Assembly: GCA_021809925.1 (NCBI GenBank)
Contig: JAJZJV010000004.1
Span: 1 to 37,267, forward strand
Direction of reading: 5' to 3'
Origin: Microcaldota archaeon
Lineage (GTDB): Archaea; Micrarchaeota; Micrarchaeia; Micrarchaeales; CABMGC01
DNA: 37,267 bases
The position numbers and the translations under genes were made by a program. The first letter of the stretch is position 1, and every line of letters starts with the position of its first letter. Shown here piece by piece: positions 15,659 through 23,998 of the stretch. Below the pieces are notes generated by a model. That model did not search any database, was not told where the DNA came from, and saw nothing but the letters and a program-made list of their open reading frames with translations.

Positions 15659-15728
15659 GCCCCTACGTTCACTTTCATTCTGCGATTGAAAGCTGTAGAT
15701 TTTTCCGCTATGATATTATAAATGGAAA

Positions 15729-15834
15729 TCCCGTTGGAGAGATTTGAACTCCCAGCCTGCCGGTATCTTTCTTGAAGCTCATCAAGAAACTTTTCAGACT
15801 ACAGCCGGCCGCTCTGCCATTGAGCTACAACGGG
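15729..15834 (-). tRNA. tRNA-Tyr (anticodon GTA) with a 34-nt intron
   Basis: On the minus strand the acceptor stem is CCCGTTG with CAACGGG, with first pair C1-G72 and discriminator A, the archaeal tRNA-Tyr identity set. Exon 1 (15799-15834) ends CTGTAG, exon 2 (15729-15764) begins ACCGGC; joined, the anticodon loop is CTGTAGA with anticodon GTA. The intron (15765-15798) lies at the canonical position 37/38 and contains a perfect 8-bp stem (TTTCTTGA with TCAAGAAA), which would form the central helix of the bulge-helix-bulge cut by the archaeal splicing endonuclease. Confidence 0.93.
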
Positions 15835-15898
15835 GTGACATTACATATTTTACAATTAGAAATACTATTTATATAAATATGGTTAAATATTAAAGACT

Positions 15899-18697
15899 AT
15901 GTCTAAAAACAGGGAGAATATAAAAGTAAAGGAATCCTCGAGGATGAGGAGCAACCCTGCCCCTGATAAACCAGATGTTCAGAAGAAAGAATCCGCAAAG
16001 AAGAAGGAGCGGAGAGAATCCAAATTGGTTCCTATATCCTTCTATTGGATCAAGGATTATATTAGGCAATTCCTGAGGAACAAAAATTTTCCGGATGCGA
16101 TGGCTGCGACTTTTGCCGTTGCAAGCGTGGCAATCGCTTTCCCATTATTTCCGCTGCCGGTATTGATAGCATTGCTGGCTATAACGTTTGTAATAACGAT
16201 ATTCAGCCCGCTCTTGGGGCTTATGGCGTTGCTTTTTGAGACATTTCCGATGTTTATATACCAATCCCCGCTCCTGGCATGGATACTTACAATATTCATA
16301 ACAATCTCACTCTTCCTTGGATACAAGCATTATAGGACAATAACGCTGATTTACCTTCTTGCAGTGCTTCCACTTTCCTATCTTGGATACCTCCTTGAAT
16401 TCCCTGCGCTTATTGTTGGAATACTTTTCATAGGGCTTAAGAGGGGAAGCATTGCAGCAATAGCAACAGTGCTTATAGTTGCGATGCTTTCAGGGCTTAC
16501 TGGAATACAGAACACAGGTCCAATAGTGTACAATGCAAGCTCTGCGCACGCTATCCTTGCAAAATCAGAAGTTGCCTCGTTATTTGTTCCAAGCAAAGCA
16601 GTAGCCACTCTCGGAGGAGTCCTGCCTGCTCTCTCAAACTCTATCTCAAACTTCTTCAGCTTCAGCGTCTCATCACACATATTTGATGGATTCGCACTTG
16701 CATTCACTGCACTCTCGTATGATTGGATAATGACAGGCATACAGGCATTGATATGGCTTTTTGTTGTCTTCTCGATAAGCAACTACGTAATAAAGAGCAG
16801 GTCACCGTATAAGGGGGCCGAGTCAAGCATATTGGGAGTCATAATACCTATATCGTATATAGCAATCTCATATATTACCACCACCCCTTACACAATGTAT
16901 ATATTATGGAGCTTTGTGATCACTCCCTTCGCAATATTCTCTCTTGAGATAAATAACATTGACGTTGTAAGGGCCCTTGAAGTCATGAAGCAGGACTTCC
17001 TTGGAAAGTTTGGGGAATCTTTTGAGGAATTTTCCACAGGATCCAGGGAGACACTCGACGACATAGCTAATTACAACGAGACAAAAAAGGAGCTCAAGGA
17101 AGCGATACTCGCACCGATAGAGCATAGGGAGATATCTGGAGCATATAATGTCAAACCCACAAAAGGCATTCTTCTCTTCGGCCCTCCGGGAACAGGTAAG
17201 ACATTGCTGATGAGAGTAATATCAAACGAGATACGCGCCCGCTTCTTTTATATCAAGACATCTTCTATACTATCGCCATATTCTGGAGAGGGCGCACAGG
17301 TTCTTGCAAAAATATTTAACACTGCGAAGAAGAACAAGCCTGCTGTCCTGTTCTTTGATGAGATAGATGCGATAGCAGGCAGTAGGGAGATGCAGGAGAG
17401 CGAGAGCACAAGGCAGCTTCTCTCCACTTTACTGAGTGAGATGGACGGATTCCAGAAGAGCGAGGGAATAGTTGTCGTAGGAGCTACTAATATACCACAT
17501 GTGCTCGACCCGGGAATAATGAGGCCCGGAAGGTTTGATAAGATAATATATATGCCTCTGCCAGACAAGAAAGGCAGGGAAGAGATATTCAGGTATTACC
17601 TGAAGAAGCTGCCGGTAAGCGATAACATAGACTACCAGAGGTTATCTGAGCTTACTGAAAGATTCTCCGGCGCAGATGTCAAGAGCATATGCGATGAATC
17701 TGCAAGACAGGTTGCTGATGTTGCAGTAAGCCAGGTCAAAGTACTTAAGATAACAACAGATGATCTAATAACCAATATCAAAAGGACAAAGCCTTCAACA
17801 TCGCTTAGCCAGATCGAGACTTACAACAATTTCAGGCTTGATTACGAGAGAAGGTCGCATCCGGAAAAGGTTATCAGGGACCAGAATGCCATTATAATAA
17901 ATGATGTCGTCGGGCTTGATGAAGCAAAGAATGCGCTGAAGGAAGCTGTGGAGATGCCGCTACTGCACCAGAACATGATTAAAAAGTATGATATATCCGC
18001 TATTAAAGGCATTCTTCTCTTCGGCCCTCCGGGAACAGGTAAGACAATGCTGATGAAAGCGGTTGCAAATGAAATGGGTGATATTAGCATGATAGTCATC
18101 TCGGGCCCTGATGTACAGATGGCTGGAGCTGAGAATGCGACATTGGCCATAAAGCAGATATTCGAAAGGGCGAAGGAGAATGCACCAAGCATACTCTTTA
18201 TTGATGAAATAGATGCGATAGTTCCTTCGCGAGAAGGAGCCAGCGAGACAGGATTGCAGATGACAAGCCAATTTCTGCAGGAGATGGATGGGATAAAGGA
18301 ATCTAGCGGAATAGTGATTGTTGGAGCAACAAATAGGCCCGATGCTCTTGATTCTGCGCTTCTCAGGGCTGGCAGGTTTGATAAGCTCATCTTTGTACCG
18401 CCACCAAATCAGGATGAGCGGGAAAGGCTGTTCGAGAAGTATCTTAAGAAAGCCCCGATTGCAAAAGTGGAGTTTGCAGAGCTTGCAAAGGAGACAGATG
18501 GATTCACAGGAGCTGATATAGCTAATCTCTGCAGGGAGGTAAAGATGAAAGTTATGGAGAATGCGATAAAAGTCTCTGAAGAAAGAGAGATCATGATGGA
18601 AGATATACTTCTTGCAATGAAAGAGATCAGGCCATCAGCGCCTGAGAGCGAGATCCTGAGGTATAAAGAATTTATATCAAGATACGGGAAGAGATGA
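15899..18697 (+). CDS. Membrane-anchored tandem AAA+ ATPase of the Cdc48/VCP type
   Basis: The 932-residue protein has a basic cytoplasmic start, about eight membrane helices in residues 50-355, then two AAA domains. D1 has Walker A GPPGTGKT at 428-435, Walker B VLFFDEID, sensor VVGATN and the GRFDK arginine region. D2 has the same elements from residue 709 (GPPGTGKT, ILFIDEID, VGATNRPDALD). The double-AAA module is like Cdc48, which unfolds proteins with ATP. The usual soluble Cdc48 N-domain is absent and there is no HExxH or Lon-type protease motif, so it is not FtsH or LonB. An AT-rich TATA (about 15868-15880) precedes the ATG. Its 3' end overlaps the convergent trmI by 21 bases. Confidence 0.9.
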   Translation: MSKNRENIKVKESSRMRSNPAPDKPDVQKKESAKKKERRESKLVPISFYWIKDYIRQFLRNKNFPDAMAATFAVASVAIAFPLFPLPVLIALLAITFVITIFSPLLGLMALLFETFPMFIYQSPLLAWILTIFITISLFLGYKHYRTITLIYLLAVLPLSYLGYLLEFPALIVGILFIGLKRGSIAAIATVLIVAMLSGLTGIQNTGPIVYNASSAHAILAKSEVASLFVPSKAVATLGGVLPALSNSISNFFSFSVSSHIFDGFALAFTALSYDWIMTGIQALIWLFVVFSISNYVIKSRSPYKGAESSILGVIIPISYIAISYITTTPYTMYILWSFVITPFAIFSLEINNIDVVRALEVMKQDFLGKFGESFEEFSTGSRETLDDIANYNETKKELKEAILAPIEHREISGAYNVKPTKGILLFGPPGTGKTLLMRVISNEIRARFFYIKTSSILSPYSGEGAQVLAKIFNTAKKNKPAVLFFDEIDAIAGSREMQESESTRQLLSTLLSEMDGFQKSEGIVVVGATNIPHVLDPGIMRPGRFDKIIYMPLPDKKGREEIFRYYLKKLPVSDNIDYQRLSELTERFSGADVKSICDESARQVADVAVSQVKVLKITTDDLITNIKRTKPSTSLSQIETYNNFRLDYERRSHPEKVIRDQNAIIINDVVGLDEAKNALKEAVEMPLLHQNMIKKYDISAIKGILLFGPPGTGKTMLMKAVANEMGDISMIVISGPDVQMAGAENATLAIKQIFERAKENAPSILFIDEIDAIVPSREGASETGLQMTSQFLQEMDGIKESSGIVIVGATNRPDALDSALLRAGRFDKLIFVPPPNQDERERLFEKYLKKAPIAKVEFAELAKETDGFTGADIANLCREVKMKVMENAIKVSEEREIMMEDILLAMKEIRPSAPESEILRYKEFISRYGKR

Positions 18698-19228
18698 ATT
18701 CCTTGCAAAGACGAGATATGCGGTGTGCCATATTCCTTTTGTGGAAGGCCTAGTCCCCTCTTCCCTTACTAGCATGTCCCTTACGATCGCTTCTATCGCG
18801 TGAATGTCGGTAAATCCAAGAGCGTTAAGCTTTGCAGCGAACCTGCTGGCCTGCTCAGTATGGGGAAGGTATCCAACAACCACACCATCTTTCTTGAGTG
18901 CCTTCTTCGCATGCCTTAGTGCCCTCTCTGATGATGGCAAGTCTAATGTTACAAGATCGACTTCCCTCTCGGATATGCCTTTGGTAATGTCCTTGTTCTT
19001 GAATGTTATATTGTCCAGAGAAAGAATCTGCCTGTTTTTTTCAGCTATCTTCAGGAAATCCTCCCTGACTTCGTAGCTATAGACATGCTTGCATATCCGC
19101 GCGAGGCTGAGTGCCAGCCATCCACTTCCTGTTCCCGCATCAACGCAGACACTATCCTTACTCACGCAGGAATAAGCGATTATCATGCCTATGTCCTTTG
19201 GTAGGATCACCTGCGGTCCTCGCTTCAT
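18677..19228 (-). CDS. trmI: tRNA (adenine-N1) methyltransferase TrmI, lacking the usual N-terminal domain
   Basis: TrmI makes m1A at positions 57/58 of tRNA using S-adenosylmethionine. The protein begins MKRGPQVILPKDIGMIIAYS, which aligns to the middle of typical TrmI (usually R-R-x-Q-V-I-Y-P-K-D), and has the SAM motif VDAGTGSGWLALSLA and the later VTLDLPSSERALRHAKKALK. It is 183 residues, while family members are nearer 250, so the N-terminal small domain of about 65-70 residues is missing. Twelve in-frame codons before the ATG still look like TrmI (FVYPEIYRK) but are preceded by a TGA. It lies 51 bases after dnaG and is probably co-transcribed with it. Confidence 0.8.
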   Translation of the reverse strand: MKRGPQVILPKDIGMIIAYSCVSKDSVCVDAGTGSGWLALSLARICKHVYSYEVREDFLKIAEKNRQILSLDNITFKNKDITKGISEREVDLVTLDLPSSERALRHAKKALKKDGVVVGYLPHTEQASRFAAKLNALGFTDIHAIEAIVRDMLVREEGTRPSTKGIWHTAYLVFARNSSLPVS

Positions 19229-19279
19229 CTTCCTGTATATCTCAGGATAGACAAAAAGTGAGATTCAAAACACCATGCT

Positions 19280-20671
19280 TCAGGAACTTATGGTGCCCTG
19301 CTCTTTTGTGTAAAGCCTTATCTCAGTATGCTTCTTTGGCATAGGGTTGGCTCTCACACCATACACTGCGCTTATTCCCTTTTGTATTGAGAGTTCTACA
19401 AGGCGCTGAGTGATGACACCGTCAAGCACTATCGCATATACATCGTTTGAGTCTTGAACTGCAGTCAGTAGCTCGCGAATTGGGATCTCTTTCACGACAT
19501 TTCCAGTACTGTCGTATAGCCTGCTTCTCAATGTTCCAGAAAGCTCATCCAGACCGCTAAGCAGTTGTGTCAGAACCATGCTCTCCAAAGCAGGCTTCGG
19601 CTGCGGCGGGGCGGGCTTCTTGTATCTCTGCGGCTCGATGTTTTGTATCGATGCTTCCGAGTCTTCGCCGGAATTTCCAGCGCTTCCTATTATTTTAAGC
19701 TCAGGTTGAGGCTCTGGAGCAGAATCAGGTAATTCTGGATTGTTTTGAGGTAAAGGCTGCTGTTGCTGCTCCCTACTCTGGTAATTGTGATCGTTGTGCT
19801 GTTGGAAGTTCTGGTGCTTCTCATACTGCTGCTTTTTTCTGCTGCCGGTGTACTGATCGAGAGGCGTCTTTGTTCTTATTGCTTTTATTATCTCTTTTCT
19901 TGTAAGATCCTCAACTTCCTTTCCGTCAGGAGCCTTTGCAACAAAGTCTATCTCTGTGTTGTTCATCAAGGTCCTCAATATAAGTTCTCCTCCCCTGTCT
20001 CCATCAAGGAAGACGGTAACCTCTTTCTGCTCTGCAAGAGTTATTATCGTTTTTGGTATGTTATTTGTCGCTCCGCCTACTGCCACTACGTTGGTTATAT
20101 CATTCCTAAGAAGGTTAAGTACATCAGCCCTTCCCTCAACAATGACCAGCTCGTCGCTCTTGCCAACGTCAGGACCTGCGGGCAGATGCTCGGGACCATA
20201 TGCTATTATCTCGCTTGCCCGTACCTCGGACTGGACCTTCTCTGCTATCTCCTTGCTGTCAGGGATCTCTGTGTTTAAGAGCTGCTTGACGAGATCCTTT
20301 GCTCGTGATAAGATCTTTCTTCTCTTCTCCGACCTTGTATCTTCTACCTTATCTACAGAAAACTGCGCTTCGTATGGGCCGACTCTGTCAACAGATTCTA
20401 CAGCTGCAGCAAGTATACATGTCTCTATCCTGTCAAGTGAGGCAGGAAGGAATAACTTTCCCGAAGTCTTGCTTCCTGAAGGGAGAAGCTCTATCTCTAT
20501 CCTGCCTATCTTTCCATTCTTTTGGAGTTCCCTCAGGTCTAGATCATCTCCAAGAAGACCCTCAGTCTGGCCGAAGACAGCACCGATTATGTCGGGCTTG
20601 TCCACAGAACCATCAATCACAAATTTTGCTTCTACCATGTATTTTACTATGTCTAAATATGTCTTTGCCAT
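19280..20671 (-). CDS. dnaG: Archaeal DnaG-type primase / exosome subunit (toprim protein)
   Basis: In archaea this protein associates with the RNA exosome and can also make primers. The N-terminal part (YLDIVKYMVEAKFVIDGSV, then DKPDIIGAVFGQTEGLLG) is the DnaG-archaeal signature. The toprim domain at about 170-260 has ELVIVEGRADVLNLLR and the metal-binding TVFLDGDRGGEL. A Gln/Pro-rich, low-complexity linker follows (about 280-360), then a conserved C-terminal domain. The ATG of MAKTYLDIV is preferred; a TTG three codons upstream overlaps the end of the neighbouring toprim gene in a TTGA junction. Confidence 0.93.
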   Translation of the reverse strand: MAKTYLDIVKYMVEAKFVIDGSVDKPDIIGAVFGQTEGLLGDDLDLRELQKNGKIGRIEIELLPSGSKTSGKLFLPASLDRIETCILAAAVESVDRVGPYEAQFSVDKVEDTRSEKRRKILSRAKDLVKQLLNTEIPDSKEIAEKVQSEVRASEIIAYGPEHLPAGPDVGKSDELVIVEGRADVLNLLRNDITNVVAVGGATNNIPKTIITLAEQKEVTVFLDGDRGGELILRTLMNNTEIDFVAKAPDGKEVEDLTRKEIIKAIRTKTPLDQYTGSRKKQQYEKHQNFQQHNDHNYQSREQQQQPLPQNNPELPDSAPEPQPELKIIGSAGNSGEDSEASIQNIEPQRYKKPAPPQPKPALESMVLTQLLSGLDELSGTLRSRLYDSTGNVVKEIPIRELLTAVQDSNDVYAIVLDGVITQRLVELSIQKGISAVYGVRANPMPKKHTEIRLYTKEQGTISS

Positions 20672-20676
20672 ATTAA

Positions 20677-21054
20677 TCAACTATTTAATATTTCTTCTAT
20701 CGGCTTTAGGATCTGCTCAACAGAGGTCAAATTTAGCGCCTTAAGCAATCTCTCCCCGAGATGCTCATCAAACTTGAGATCTTTTTCAAGCAGCTTCCCT
20801 TTAAGCTGTTCTGTCCTGAATTCACCGCTCTTGTCATCATCCATTATTATAAAAATAGTGCATCCTTCTGGCAGCTTCTCAAGCACATTATCAACATCTC
20901 CCATTAAAGTACCATATGTCAGTGCTTCTATGCCAAGCTTGCGGAAAACCTCTATGTCATGTTTCCCCTCAACTACAACGACTCCGCTACGGAGCTCTTC
21001 CAGAAGCTTTGTAAGGCGCTTCTTTCTATCTGACTCTTTTTCTGACTGCAGCAC
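20677..21054 (-). CDS. Small stand-alone toprim-domain protein (UPF0292-like)
   Basis: The 125-residue protein is a bare toprim fold: GVVVVEGKHDIEVFRKLGI carries the conserved Glu, and IFIIMDDDKSGEF carries the Asp-x-Asp metal site. Small archaeal toprim proteins of this kind resemble RNase M5 and are annotated as UPF0292; the substrate is unknown. The start is GTG at 21054. It is directly upstream of dnaG with overlapping stop and start, so two toprim proteins are made from one operon. Confidence 0.75.
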   Translation of the reverse strand: MLQSEKESDRKKRLTKLLEELRSGVVVVEGKHDIEVFRKLGIEALTYGTLMGDVDNVLEKLPEGCTIFIIMDDDKSGEFRTEQLKGKLLEKDLKFDEHLGERLLKALNLTSVEQILKPIEEILNS

Positions 21055-21300
21055 GACATCACTAAGAAATAGTTGCCACTAACTTATGTTTAATGTGCCA
21101 GCGATCTTCTTATTAATAGTATAAAATATCATTAACACACCAGTTATGCAACTTTTTGATAATTACTTTACTAACAAAAAGATTAATAAACATATTCTAG
21201 TATATTGCTGGAGGCAGCTTTTCGGATGATATATAGTATATGATTATATGGAGCTCCAAAACATTGCAACATTTTTAATACGTGCTTGCGTATAATAAGC
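21055..21300. promoter_or_regulatory. Divergent intergenic region before hjc
   Basis: This 246-base AT-rich gap separates the toprim-dnaG-trmI operon (minus) from hjc (plus). On the plus strand tttttaata (21272-21280) lies about 25 nt before the hjc ATG and is its likely TATA box. On the minus strand a tttatactatta run (about 21118-21130) could serve the toprim gene. I see no gene or stable structure in the middle. Confidence 0.4.
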
Positions 21301-21708
21301 ATGCGCAGGTACATGAAGGGTGCTAGAAGCGAGAGAGAACTCCTCAACACATTTTATGGGATGGGCTACTCGGTCATAAGGGCTGCAGGAAGCGGGGTAA
21401 ATGCATTGGGACCCGATATACTTGCCATTAAGAAAGGGATCTGCCTCTCATTTGAATGCAAGGCCTGGGAGAAGAGCAGCCTCAGCCTTGATGATGACCA
21501 ATTCCTTAAGCTCCTTGAGTGGGAAGAAAACTCTGCCTCAGATACATATATAGCGTGGAGAATGAACGGTGAAGGCTGGTTTTTCATAAAGCTCAGCGAG
21601 ATGGAGAAGGGAAATGGGCATTTCAACATAACTAAGAAGAAGGCAATGGGGATAAACAGGAGGCTGGAGCATTTACTGAAAGTAGATAGCTCTTCAAGCC
21701 TCAGCTAA
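21301..21708 (+). CDS. hjc: Holliday junction resolvase Hjc
   Basis: Hjc cuts four-way DNA junctions during recombination. The nuclease core is visible: SERELLNTFYGMGYSVIRAAGSG gives the first acidic residue and basic start (shown in part), then LGPDILAIKKG with the catalytic Asp and LSFECKAWE with the Glu-x-Lys pair. ATG 21301 (MRRYMKGARSERE) suits the family and a TATA box about 25 nt upstream; a TTG at 21286 is in frame. Its last 8 bases overlap the convergent trm5. Confidence 0.92.
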   Translation: MRRYMKGARSERELLNTFYGMGYSVIRAAGSGVNALGPDILAIKKGICLSFECKAWEKSSLSLDDDQFLKLLEWEENSASDTYIAWRMNGEGWFFIKLSEMEKGNGHFNITKKKAMGINRRLEHLLKVDSSSSLS

Positions 21709-22726
21709 TTATGAAATCTATTACCACTTCAACCTCCCTTGCAGAATAGGGCCGCGCTATCCTCTCGCCGATGAACTTCACGCTTCTCCTTTTTGAGAAG
21801 AAAAACGCATGTACTTTCTCTTTTAGGTCCTTGAATGGCTCTTCGTTGCCTGAGAAGGAATAAAGATGTACAATGCATACCTTCGCAGCCACTGTACTAA
21901 GCGCGTTGAGAAATTCCATGGAGCTCGTTGGGAGAGGCATTATTACGCGATCCGCGAATCCCGCATATTTTTTGGCCTTTTTCCTGGCGTCCCCGCATTC
22001 TACAACTACATTTCCAACCTTGTTAAGGCGAATATTCTCTTCCATGTACCCGCACGCGCTTTTGTTCAATTCGATTGCTATGATATTAGAAGACCTGTGC
22101 GACTTCGCAAGCTCTATTGCAAATGGGCCTACGCCAGCAAACATAACGATCACCTTCTCCCCATCCTTTGAGATAGAAGTTATGCGCTTTCTCTCGAAGG
22201 CAAGCCTCGAGGAAAAGAAGGTCTTTCTGACATCGAATCTGAAGAGAGAGCCATTCTCCTTATAAGTAGATATGTAATTCCTTCTTCCCATCACATAGAT
22301 GTGCTTTCTCGTCCTATACTTTCCGCTTATTGGTCCTCCCTTCCTCAACACGGTACCTACTCCCTTATTCTCTGCCATTATCCTTGATGCAAGAGCCCTG
22401 GCAGCGCTTCCGGTGGCATCTATCACAGCGATGTTTCCAAGTATATCGTAGCTTTTCGAGAATCGCTCCCCGTCTTTTGGGATAACCAATTCCTTCTTTT
22501 CTCGTACCGCTTCAAACTCCATTTTTGACAGTGATGCTCCAAGTTCCACTAGCTTTTCCTTAAAGTCCTTGCTTCTCAGCGTTTTCTTTGAAGCATTGCC
22601 AGCAATAGGAAAGTATATAAATAAGTTTCTTCTCATTAGGGTATGGTTTTTATCCAGTAGCGAACGCTTTTTTAAAAAATCTTTGAGTTTTTCTGCGTTT
22701 TGGAGCCTTGCTCTGATTGCTAGCAT
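21701..22726 (-). CDS. trm5: tRNA (guanine37-N1) methyltransferase Trm5
   Basis: Trm5 methylates G37 next to the anticodon and prevents frameshifting. The protein has the archaeal layout: an N-terminal domain, SKSYDILGNIAVID, the GGPISGKYRTRK block, RFDVRKTFFSSRL, the SAM-binding VIVMFAGVGPFAIELAK, and MPLPTSSMEFL in place of the NLP-type motif. The length of about 340 residues is normal. ATG 22726 is preferred over an in-frame GTG at 22735. It shares a short promoter region with the divergent spt5. Confidence 0.93.
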   Translation of the reverse strand: MLAIRARLQNAEKLKDFLKKRSLLDKNHTLMRRNLFIYFPIAGNASKKTLRSKDFKEKLVELGASLSKMEFEAVREKKELVIPKDGERFSKSYDILGNIAVIDATGSAARALASRIMAENKGVGTVLRKGGPISGKYRTRKHIYVMGRRNYISTYKENGSLFRFDVRKTFFSSRLAFERKRITSISKDGEKVIVMFAGVGPFAIELAKSHRSSNIIAIELNKSACGYMEENIRLNKVGNVVVECGDARKKAKKYAGFADRVIMPLPTSSMEFLNALSTVAAKVCIVHLYSFSGNEEPFKDLKEKVHAFFFSKRRSVKFIGERIARPYSAREVEVVIDFIIS

Positions 22727-22788
22727 GAAAATCACAATAAGTTTATATAATTAAAACTGTCAGGACTAAATGCATTTTGAGTGGTCTG

Positions 22789-23235
22789 ATGTATTTCATA
22801 GTAAGAGTGACTTCAAGCCAAGAGAAGATTACTGCAGATATTCTAGAGAATAAGATAATCAAGCAGGGTCTTCCGATATACGCTATAATACTCCCGCATG
22901 GCATGAGAGGTTACTTGATAATAGAAGCTGAAAATGAGCTTACATGCAGGGAACTAATAATGAACGAGCCGCATGTCAAGGGAATGCTTGTATCGCCTCT
23001 TGGAGAGAGCGAGCTTGACAAGATGCTAGTGGCAAAGCAGACAGTCCAGAAGGTAGATGTCAACGACATAGTAGAGCTTCTCTCGGTTCCTTTCAAAGGA
23101 TATAAGGCAAGAGTAATAAAAGTTGACTCTGCAAAGGATGAAATTACTGTAGAGCTGATGGATGTAGCGGTACCAATACCTGTCACAATAAAAGCTAATA
23201 CTGCAAGAATTATAGAAAAAGCAGAATCGGTGTGA
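22789..23235 (+). CDS. spt5: Transcription elongation factor Spt5 (NusG-like)
   Basis: Spt5 with Spt4 clamps RNA polymerase on DNA. The NGN domain is YFIVRVTSSQEKITADILE through the RGYLIIEAE strand, and the KOW domain is VPFKGYKARVIKVDSAKDEI. The length of about 148 residues is normal for archaea. A TATA box (tttatataatta, 22742-22753) is well placed. TTG 22777 would add four codons; ATG 22789 (MYFIVRVTS) is chosen. It overlaps the possible GTG start of rpl11, an archaeal pairing that mirrors bacterial nusG-rplK. Confidence 0.92.
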   Translation: MYFIVRVTSSQEKITADILENKIIKQGLPIYAIILPHGMRGYLIIEAENELTCRELIMNEPHVKGMLVSPLGESELDKMLVAKQTVQKVDVNDIVELLSVPFKGYKARVIKVDSAKDEITVELMDVAVPIPVTIKANTARIIEKAESV

Positions 23236-23237
23236 AT

Positions 23238-23708
23238 ATGAGCGAAGTAATAATCAATGGTTTGATTGAGGGAGGGAAGGCGACAAACGGGCCCCCTTTT
23301 GGACCTGCTCTGGGGCCTCTCGGGATAAATATCAATAACGTAGTCAGCGAGATCAACTCAAAGACTGCAGCTTTTGCAGGAATACGCGTTCCGGTCAAGG
23401 TGATTGTAGAGACCTCAAACAAGAGCTTTGTTGTTGAGGTTGGATCCCCACAGACAAGCGCCCTAATAATGAGGGAGCTTGGCATACAGAAGGGAGCAAA
23501 AACGAAAGAGGAGGTTCCTGGAGACATAACAATGGAGCAGGTAACAAAGATTGCGAAATCTAAGGAAGCATCCCTCTATGGAGAATCACTTAAGGATAGA
23601 GTAACTCAGGTCCTTGGAACATGCGTCAGCATGAATATAACATGCGAAGGAGGAAGCGCAAAGGAAGCGATAAAGAAAGTTAAGAAGGGAGAGATTGAAG
23701 TTAAGTAG
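23238..23708 (+). CDS. rpl11: Large ribosomal subunit protein L11
   Basis: L11 forms the stalk base that activates translation factors. Diagnostic parts are ATNGPPFGPALGPLGININ, IRVPVKVIVETSNKSFVVEV and the C-terminal RNA-binding domain with EQVTKIAKSKEASLYGESLK and VLGTCVSMNITCEG. The 156-residue length is typical. ATG 23238 (MSEVIINGLI) is used; a GTG 6 bases earlier overlaps the spt5 stop. L1, L10 and L12, which often follow, are not here. Confidence 0.95.
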   Translation: MSEVIINGLIEGGKATNGPPFGPALGPLGININNVVSEINSKTAAFAGIRVPVKVIVETSNKSFVVEVGSPQTSALIMRELGIQKGAKTKEEVPGDITMEQVTKIAKSKEASLYGESLKDRVTQVLGTCVSMNITCEGGSAKEAIKKVKKGEIEVK

Positions 23709-23846
23709 TTCTTGACCAATACCATCCTATCCTTCTTTCTCTCTTCTTTAACTCGTAGAGTTCTTGGAAAAGATCTCAATATATGTTTTCTTGTCTCATT
23801 ACATATGCGATTAGGTGTGTTATCTAAGGATATTGAACTTGACGAG

Positions 23847-23865
23847 GAGATGTAATGTACATCTC
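23847..23865. repeat. Perfect 8-bp hairpin upstream of the A-B fusion gene
   Basis: gagatgta and tacatctc form a perfect stem with a 3-base loop. It lies 130 bases after rpl11 and 130 bases before the fusion gene, next to the first of two direct repeats. It could be an operator, an RNA hairpin or the end of the spt5-rpl11 transcript. The rest of the 290-base gap shows no gene. Confidence 0.4.
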
Positions 23866-23881
23866 AACTCCTTAATGGGAG

Positions 23882-23918
23882 ATAATGGGACTGGAATAAA
23901 TTCGTTTGGAAAGATTGG
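23882..23918. repeat. Direct repeat, left copy, flanking the A-B fusion gene
   Basis: About 32 of 37 bases match the copy at 24650-24686, including an identical ctggaataaatt core. The left copy lies 80 bases before the gene and the right copy starts 3 bases after its stop. See the matching entry and finding. Confidence 0.6.
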
Positions 23919-23998
23919 GAATAATAATCATTAGTTTTGTCTGCCCCAAACCTTGATGCAGATTGGCTTTTTATTACTTGCTTTCCTCAGTTAAGAGG

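Noticed and set aside
15353-15721. Open frame of 122 codons on the plus strand
   Set aside because: The product has an unlikely composition and is antisense to a more protein-like minus-strand frame.
15899-18697. FtsH-type membrane protease
   Set aside because: There are two AAA domains and no HExxH zinc site after them.
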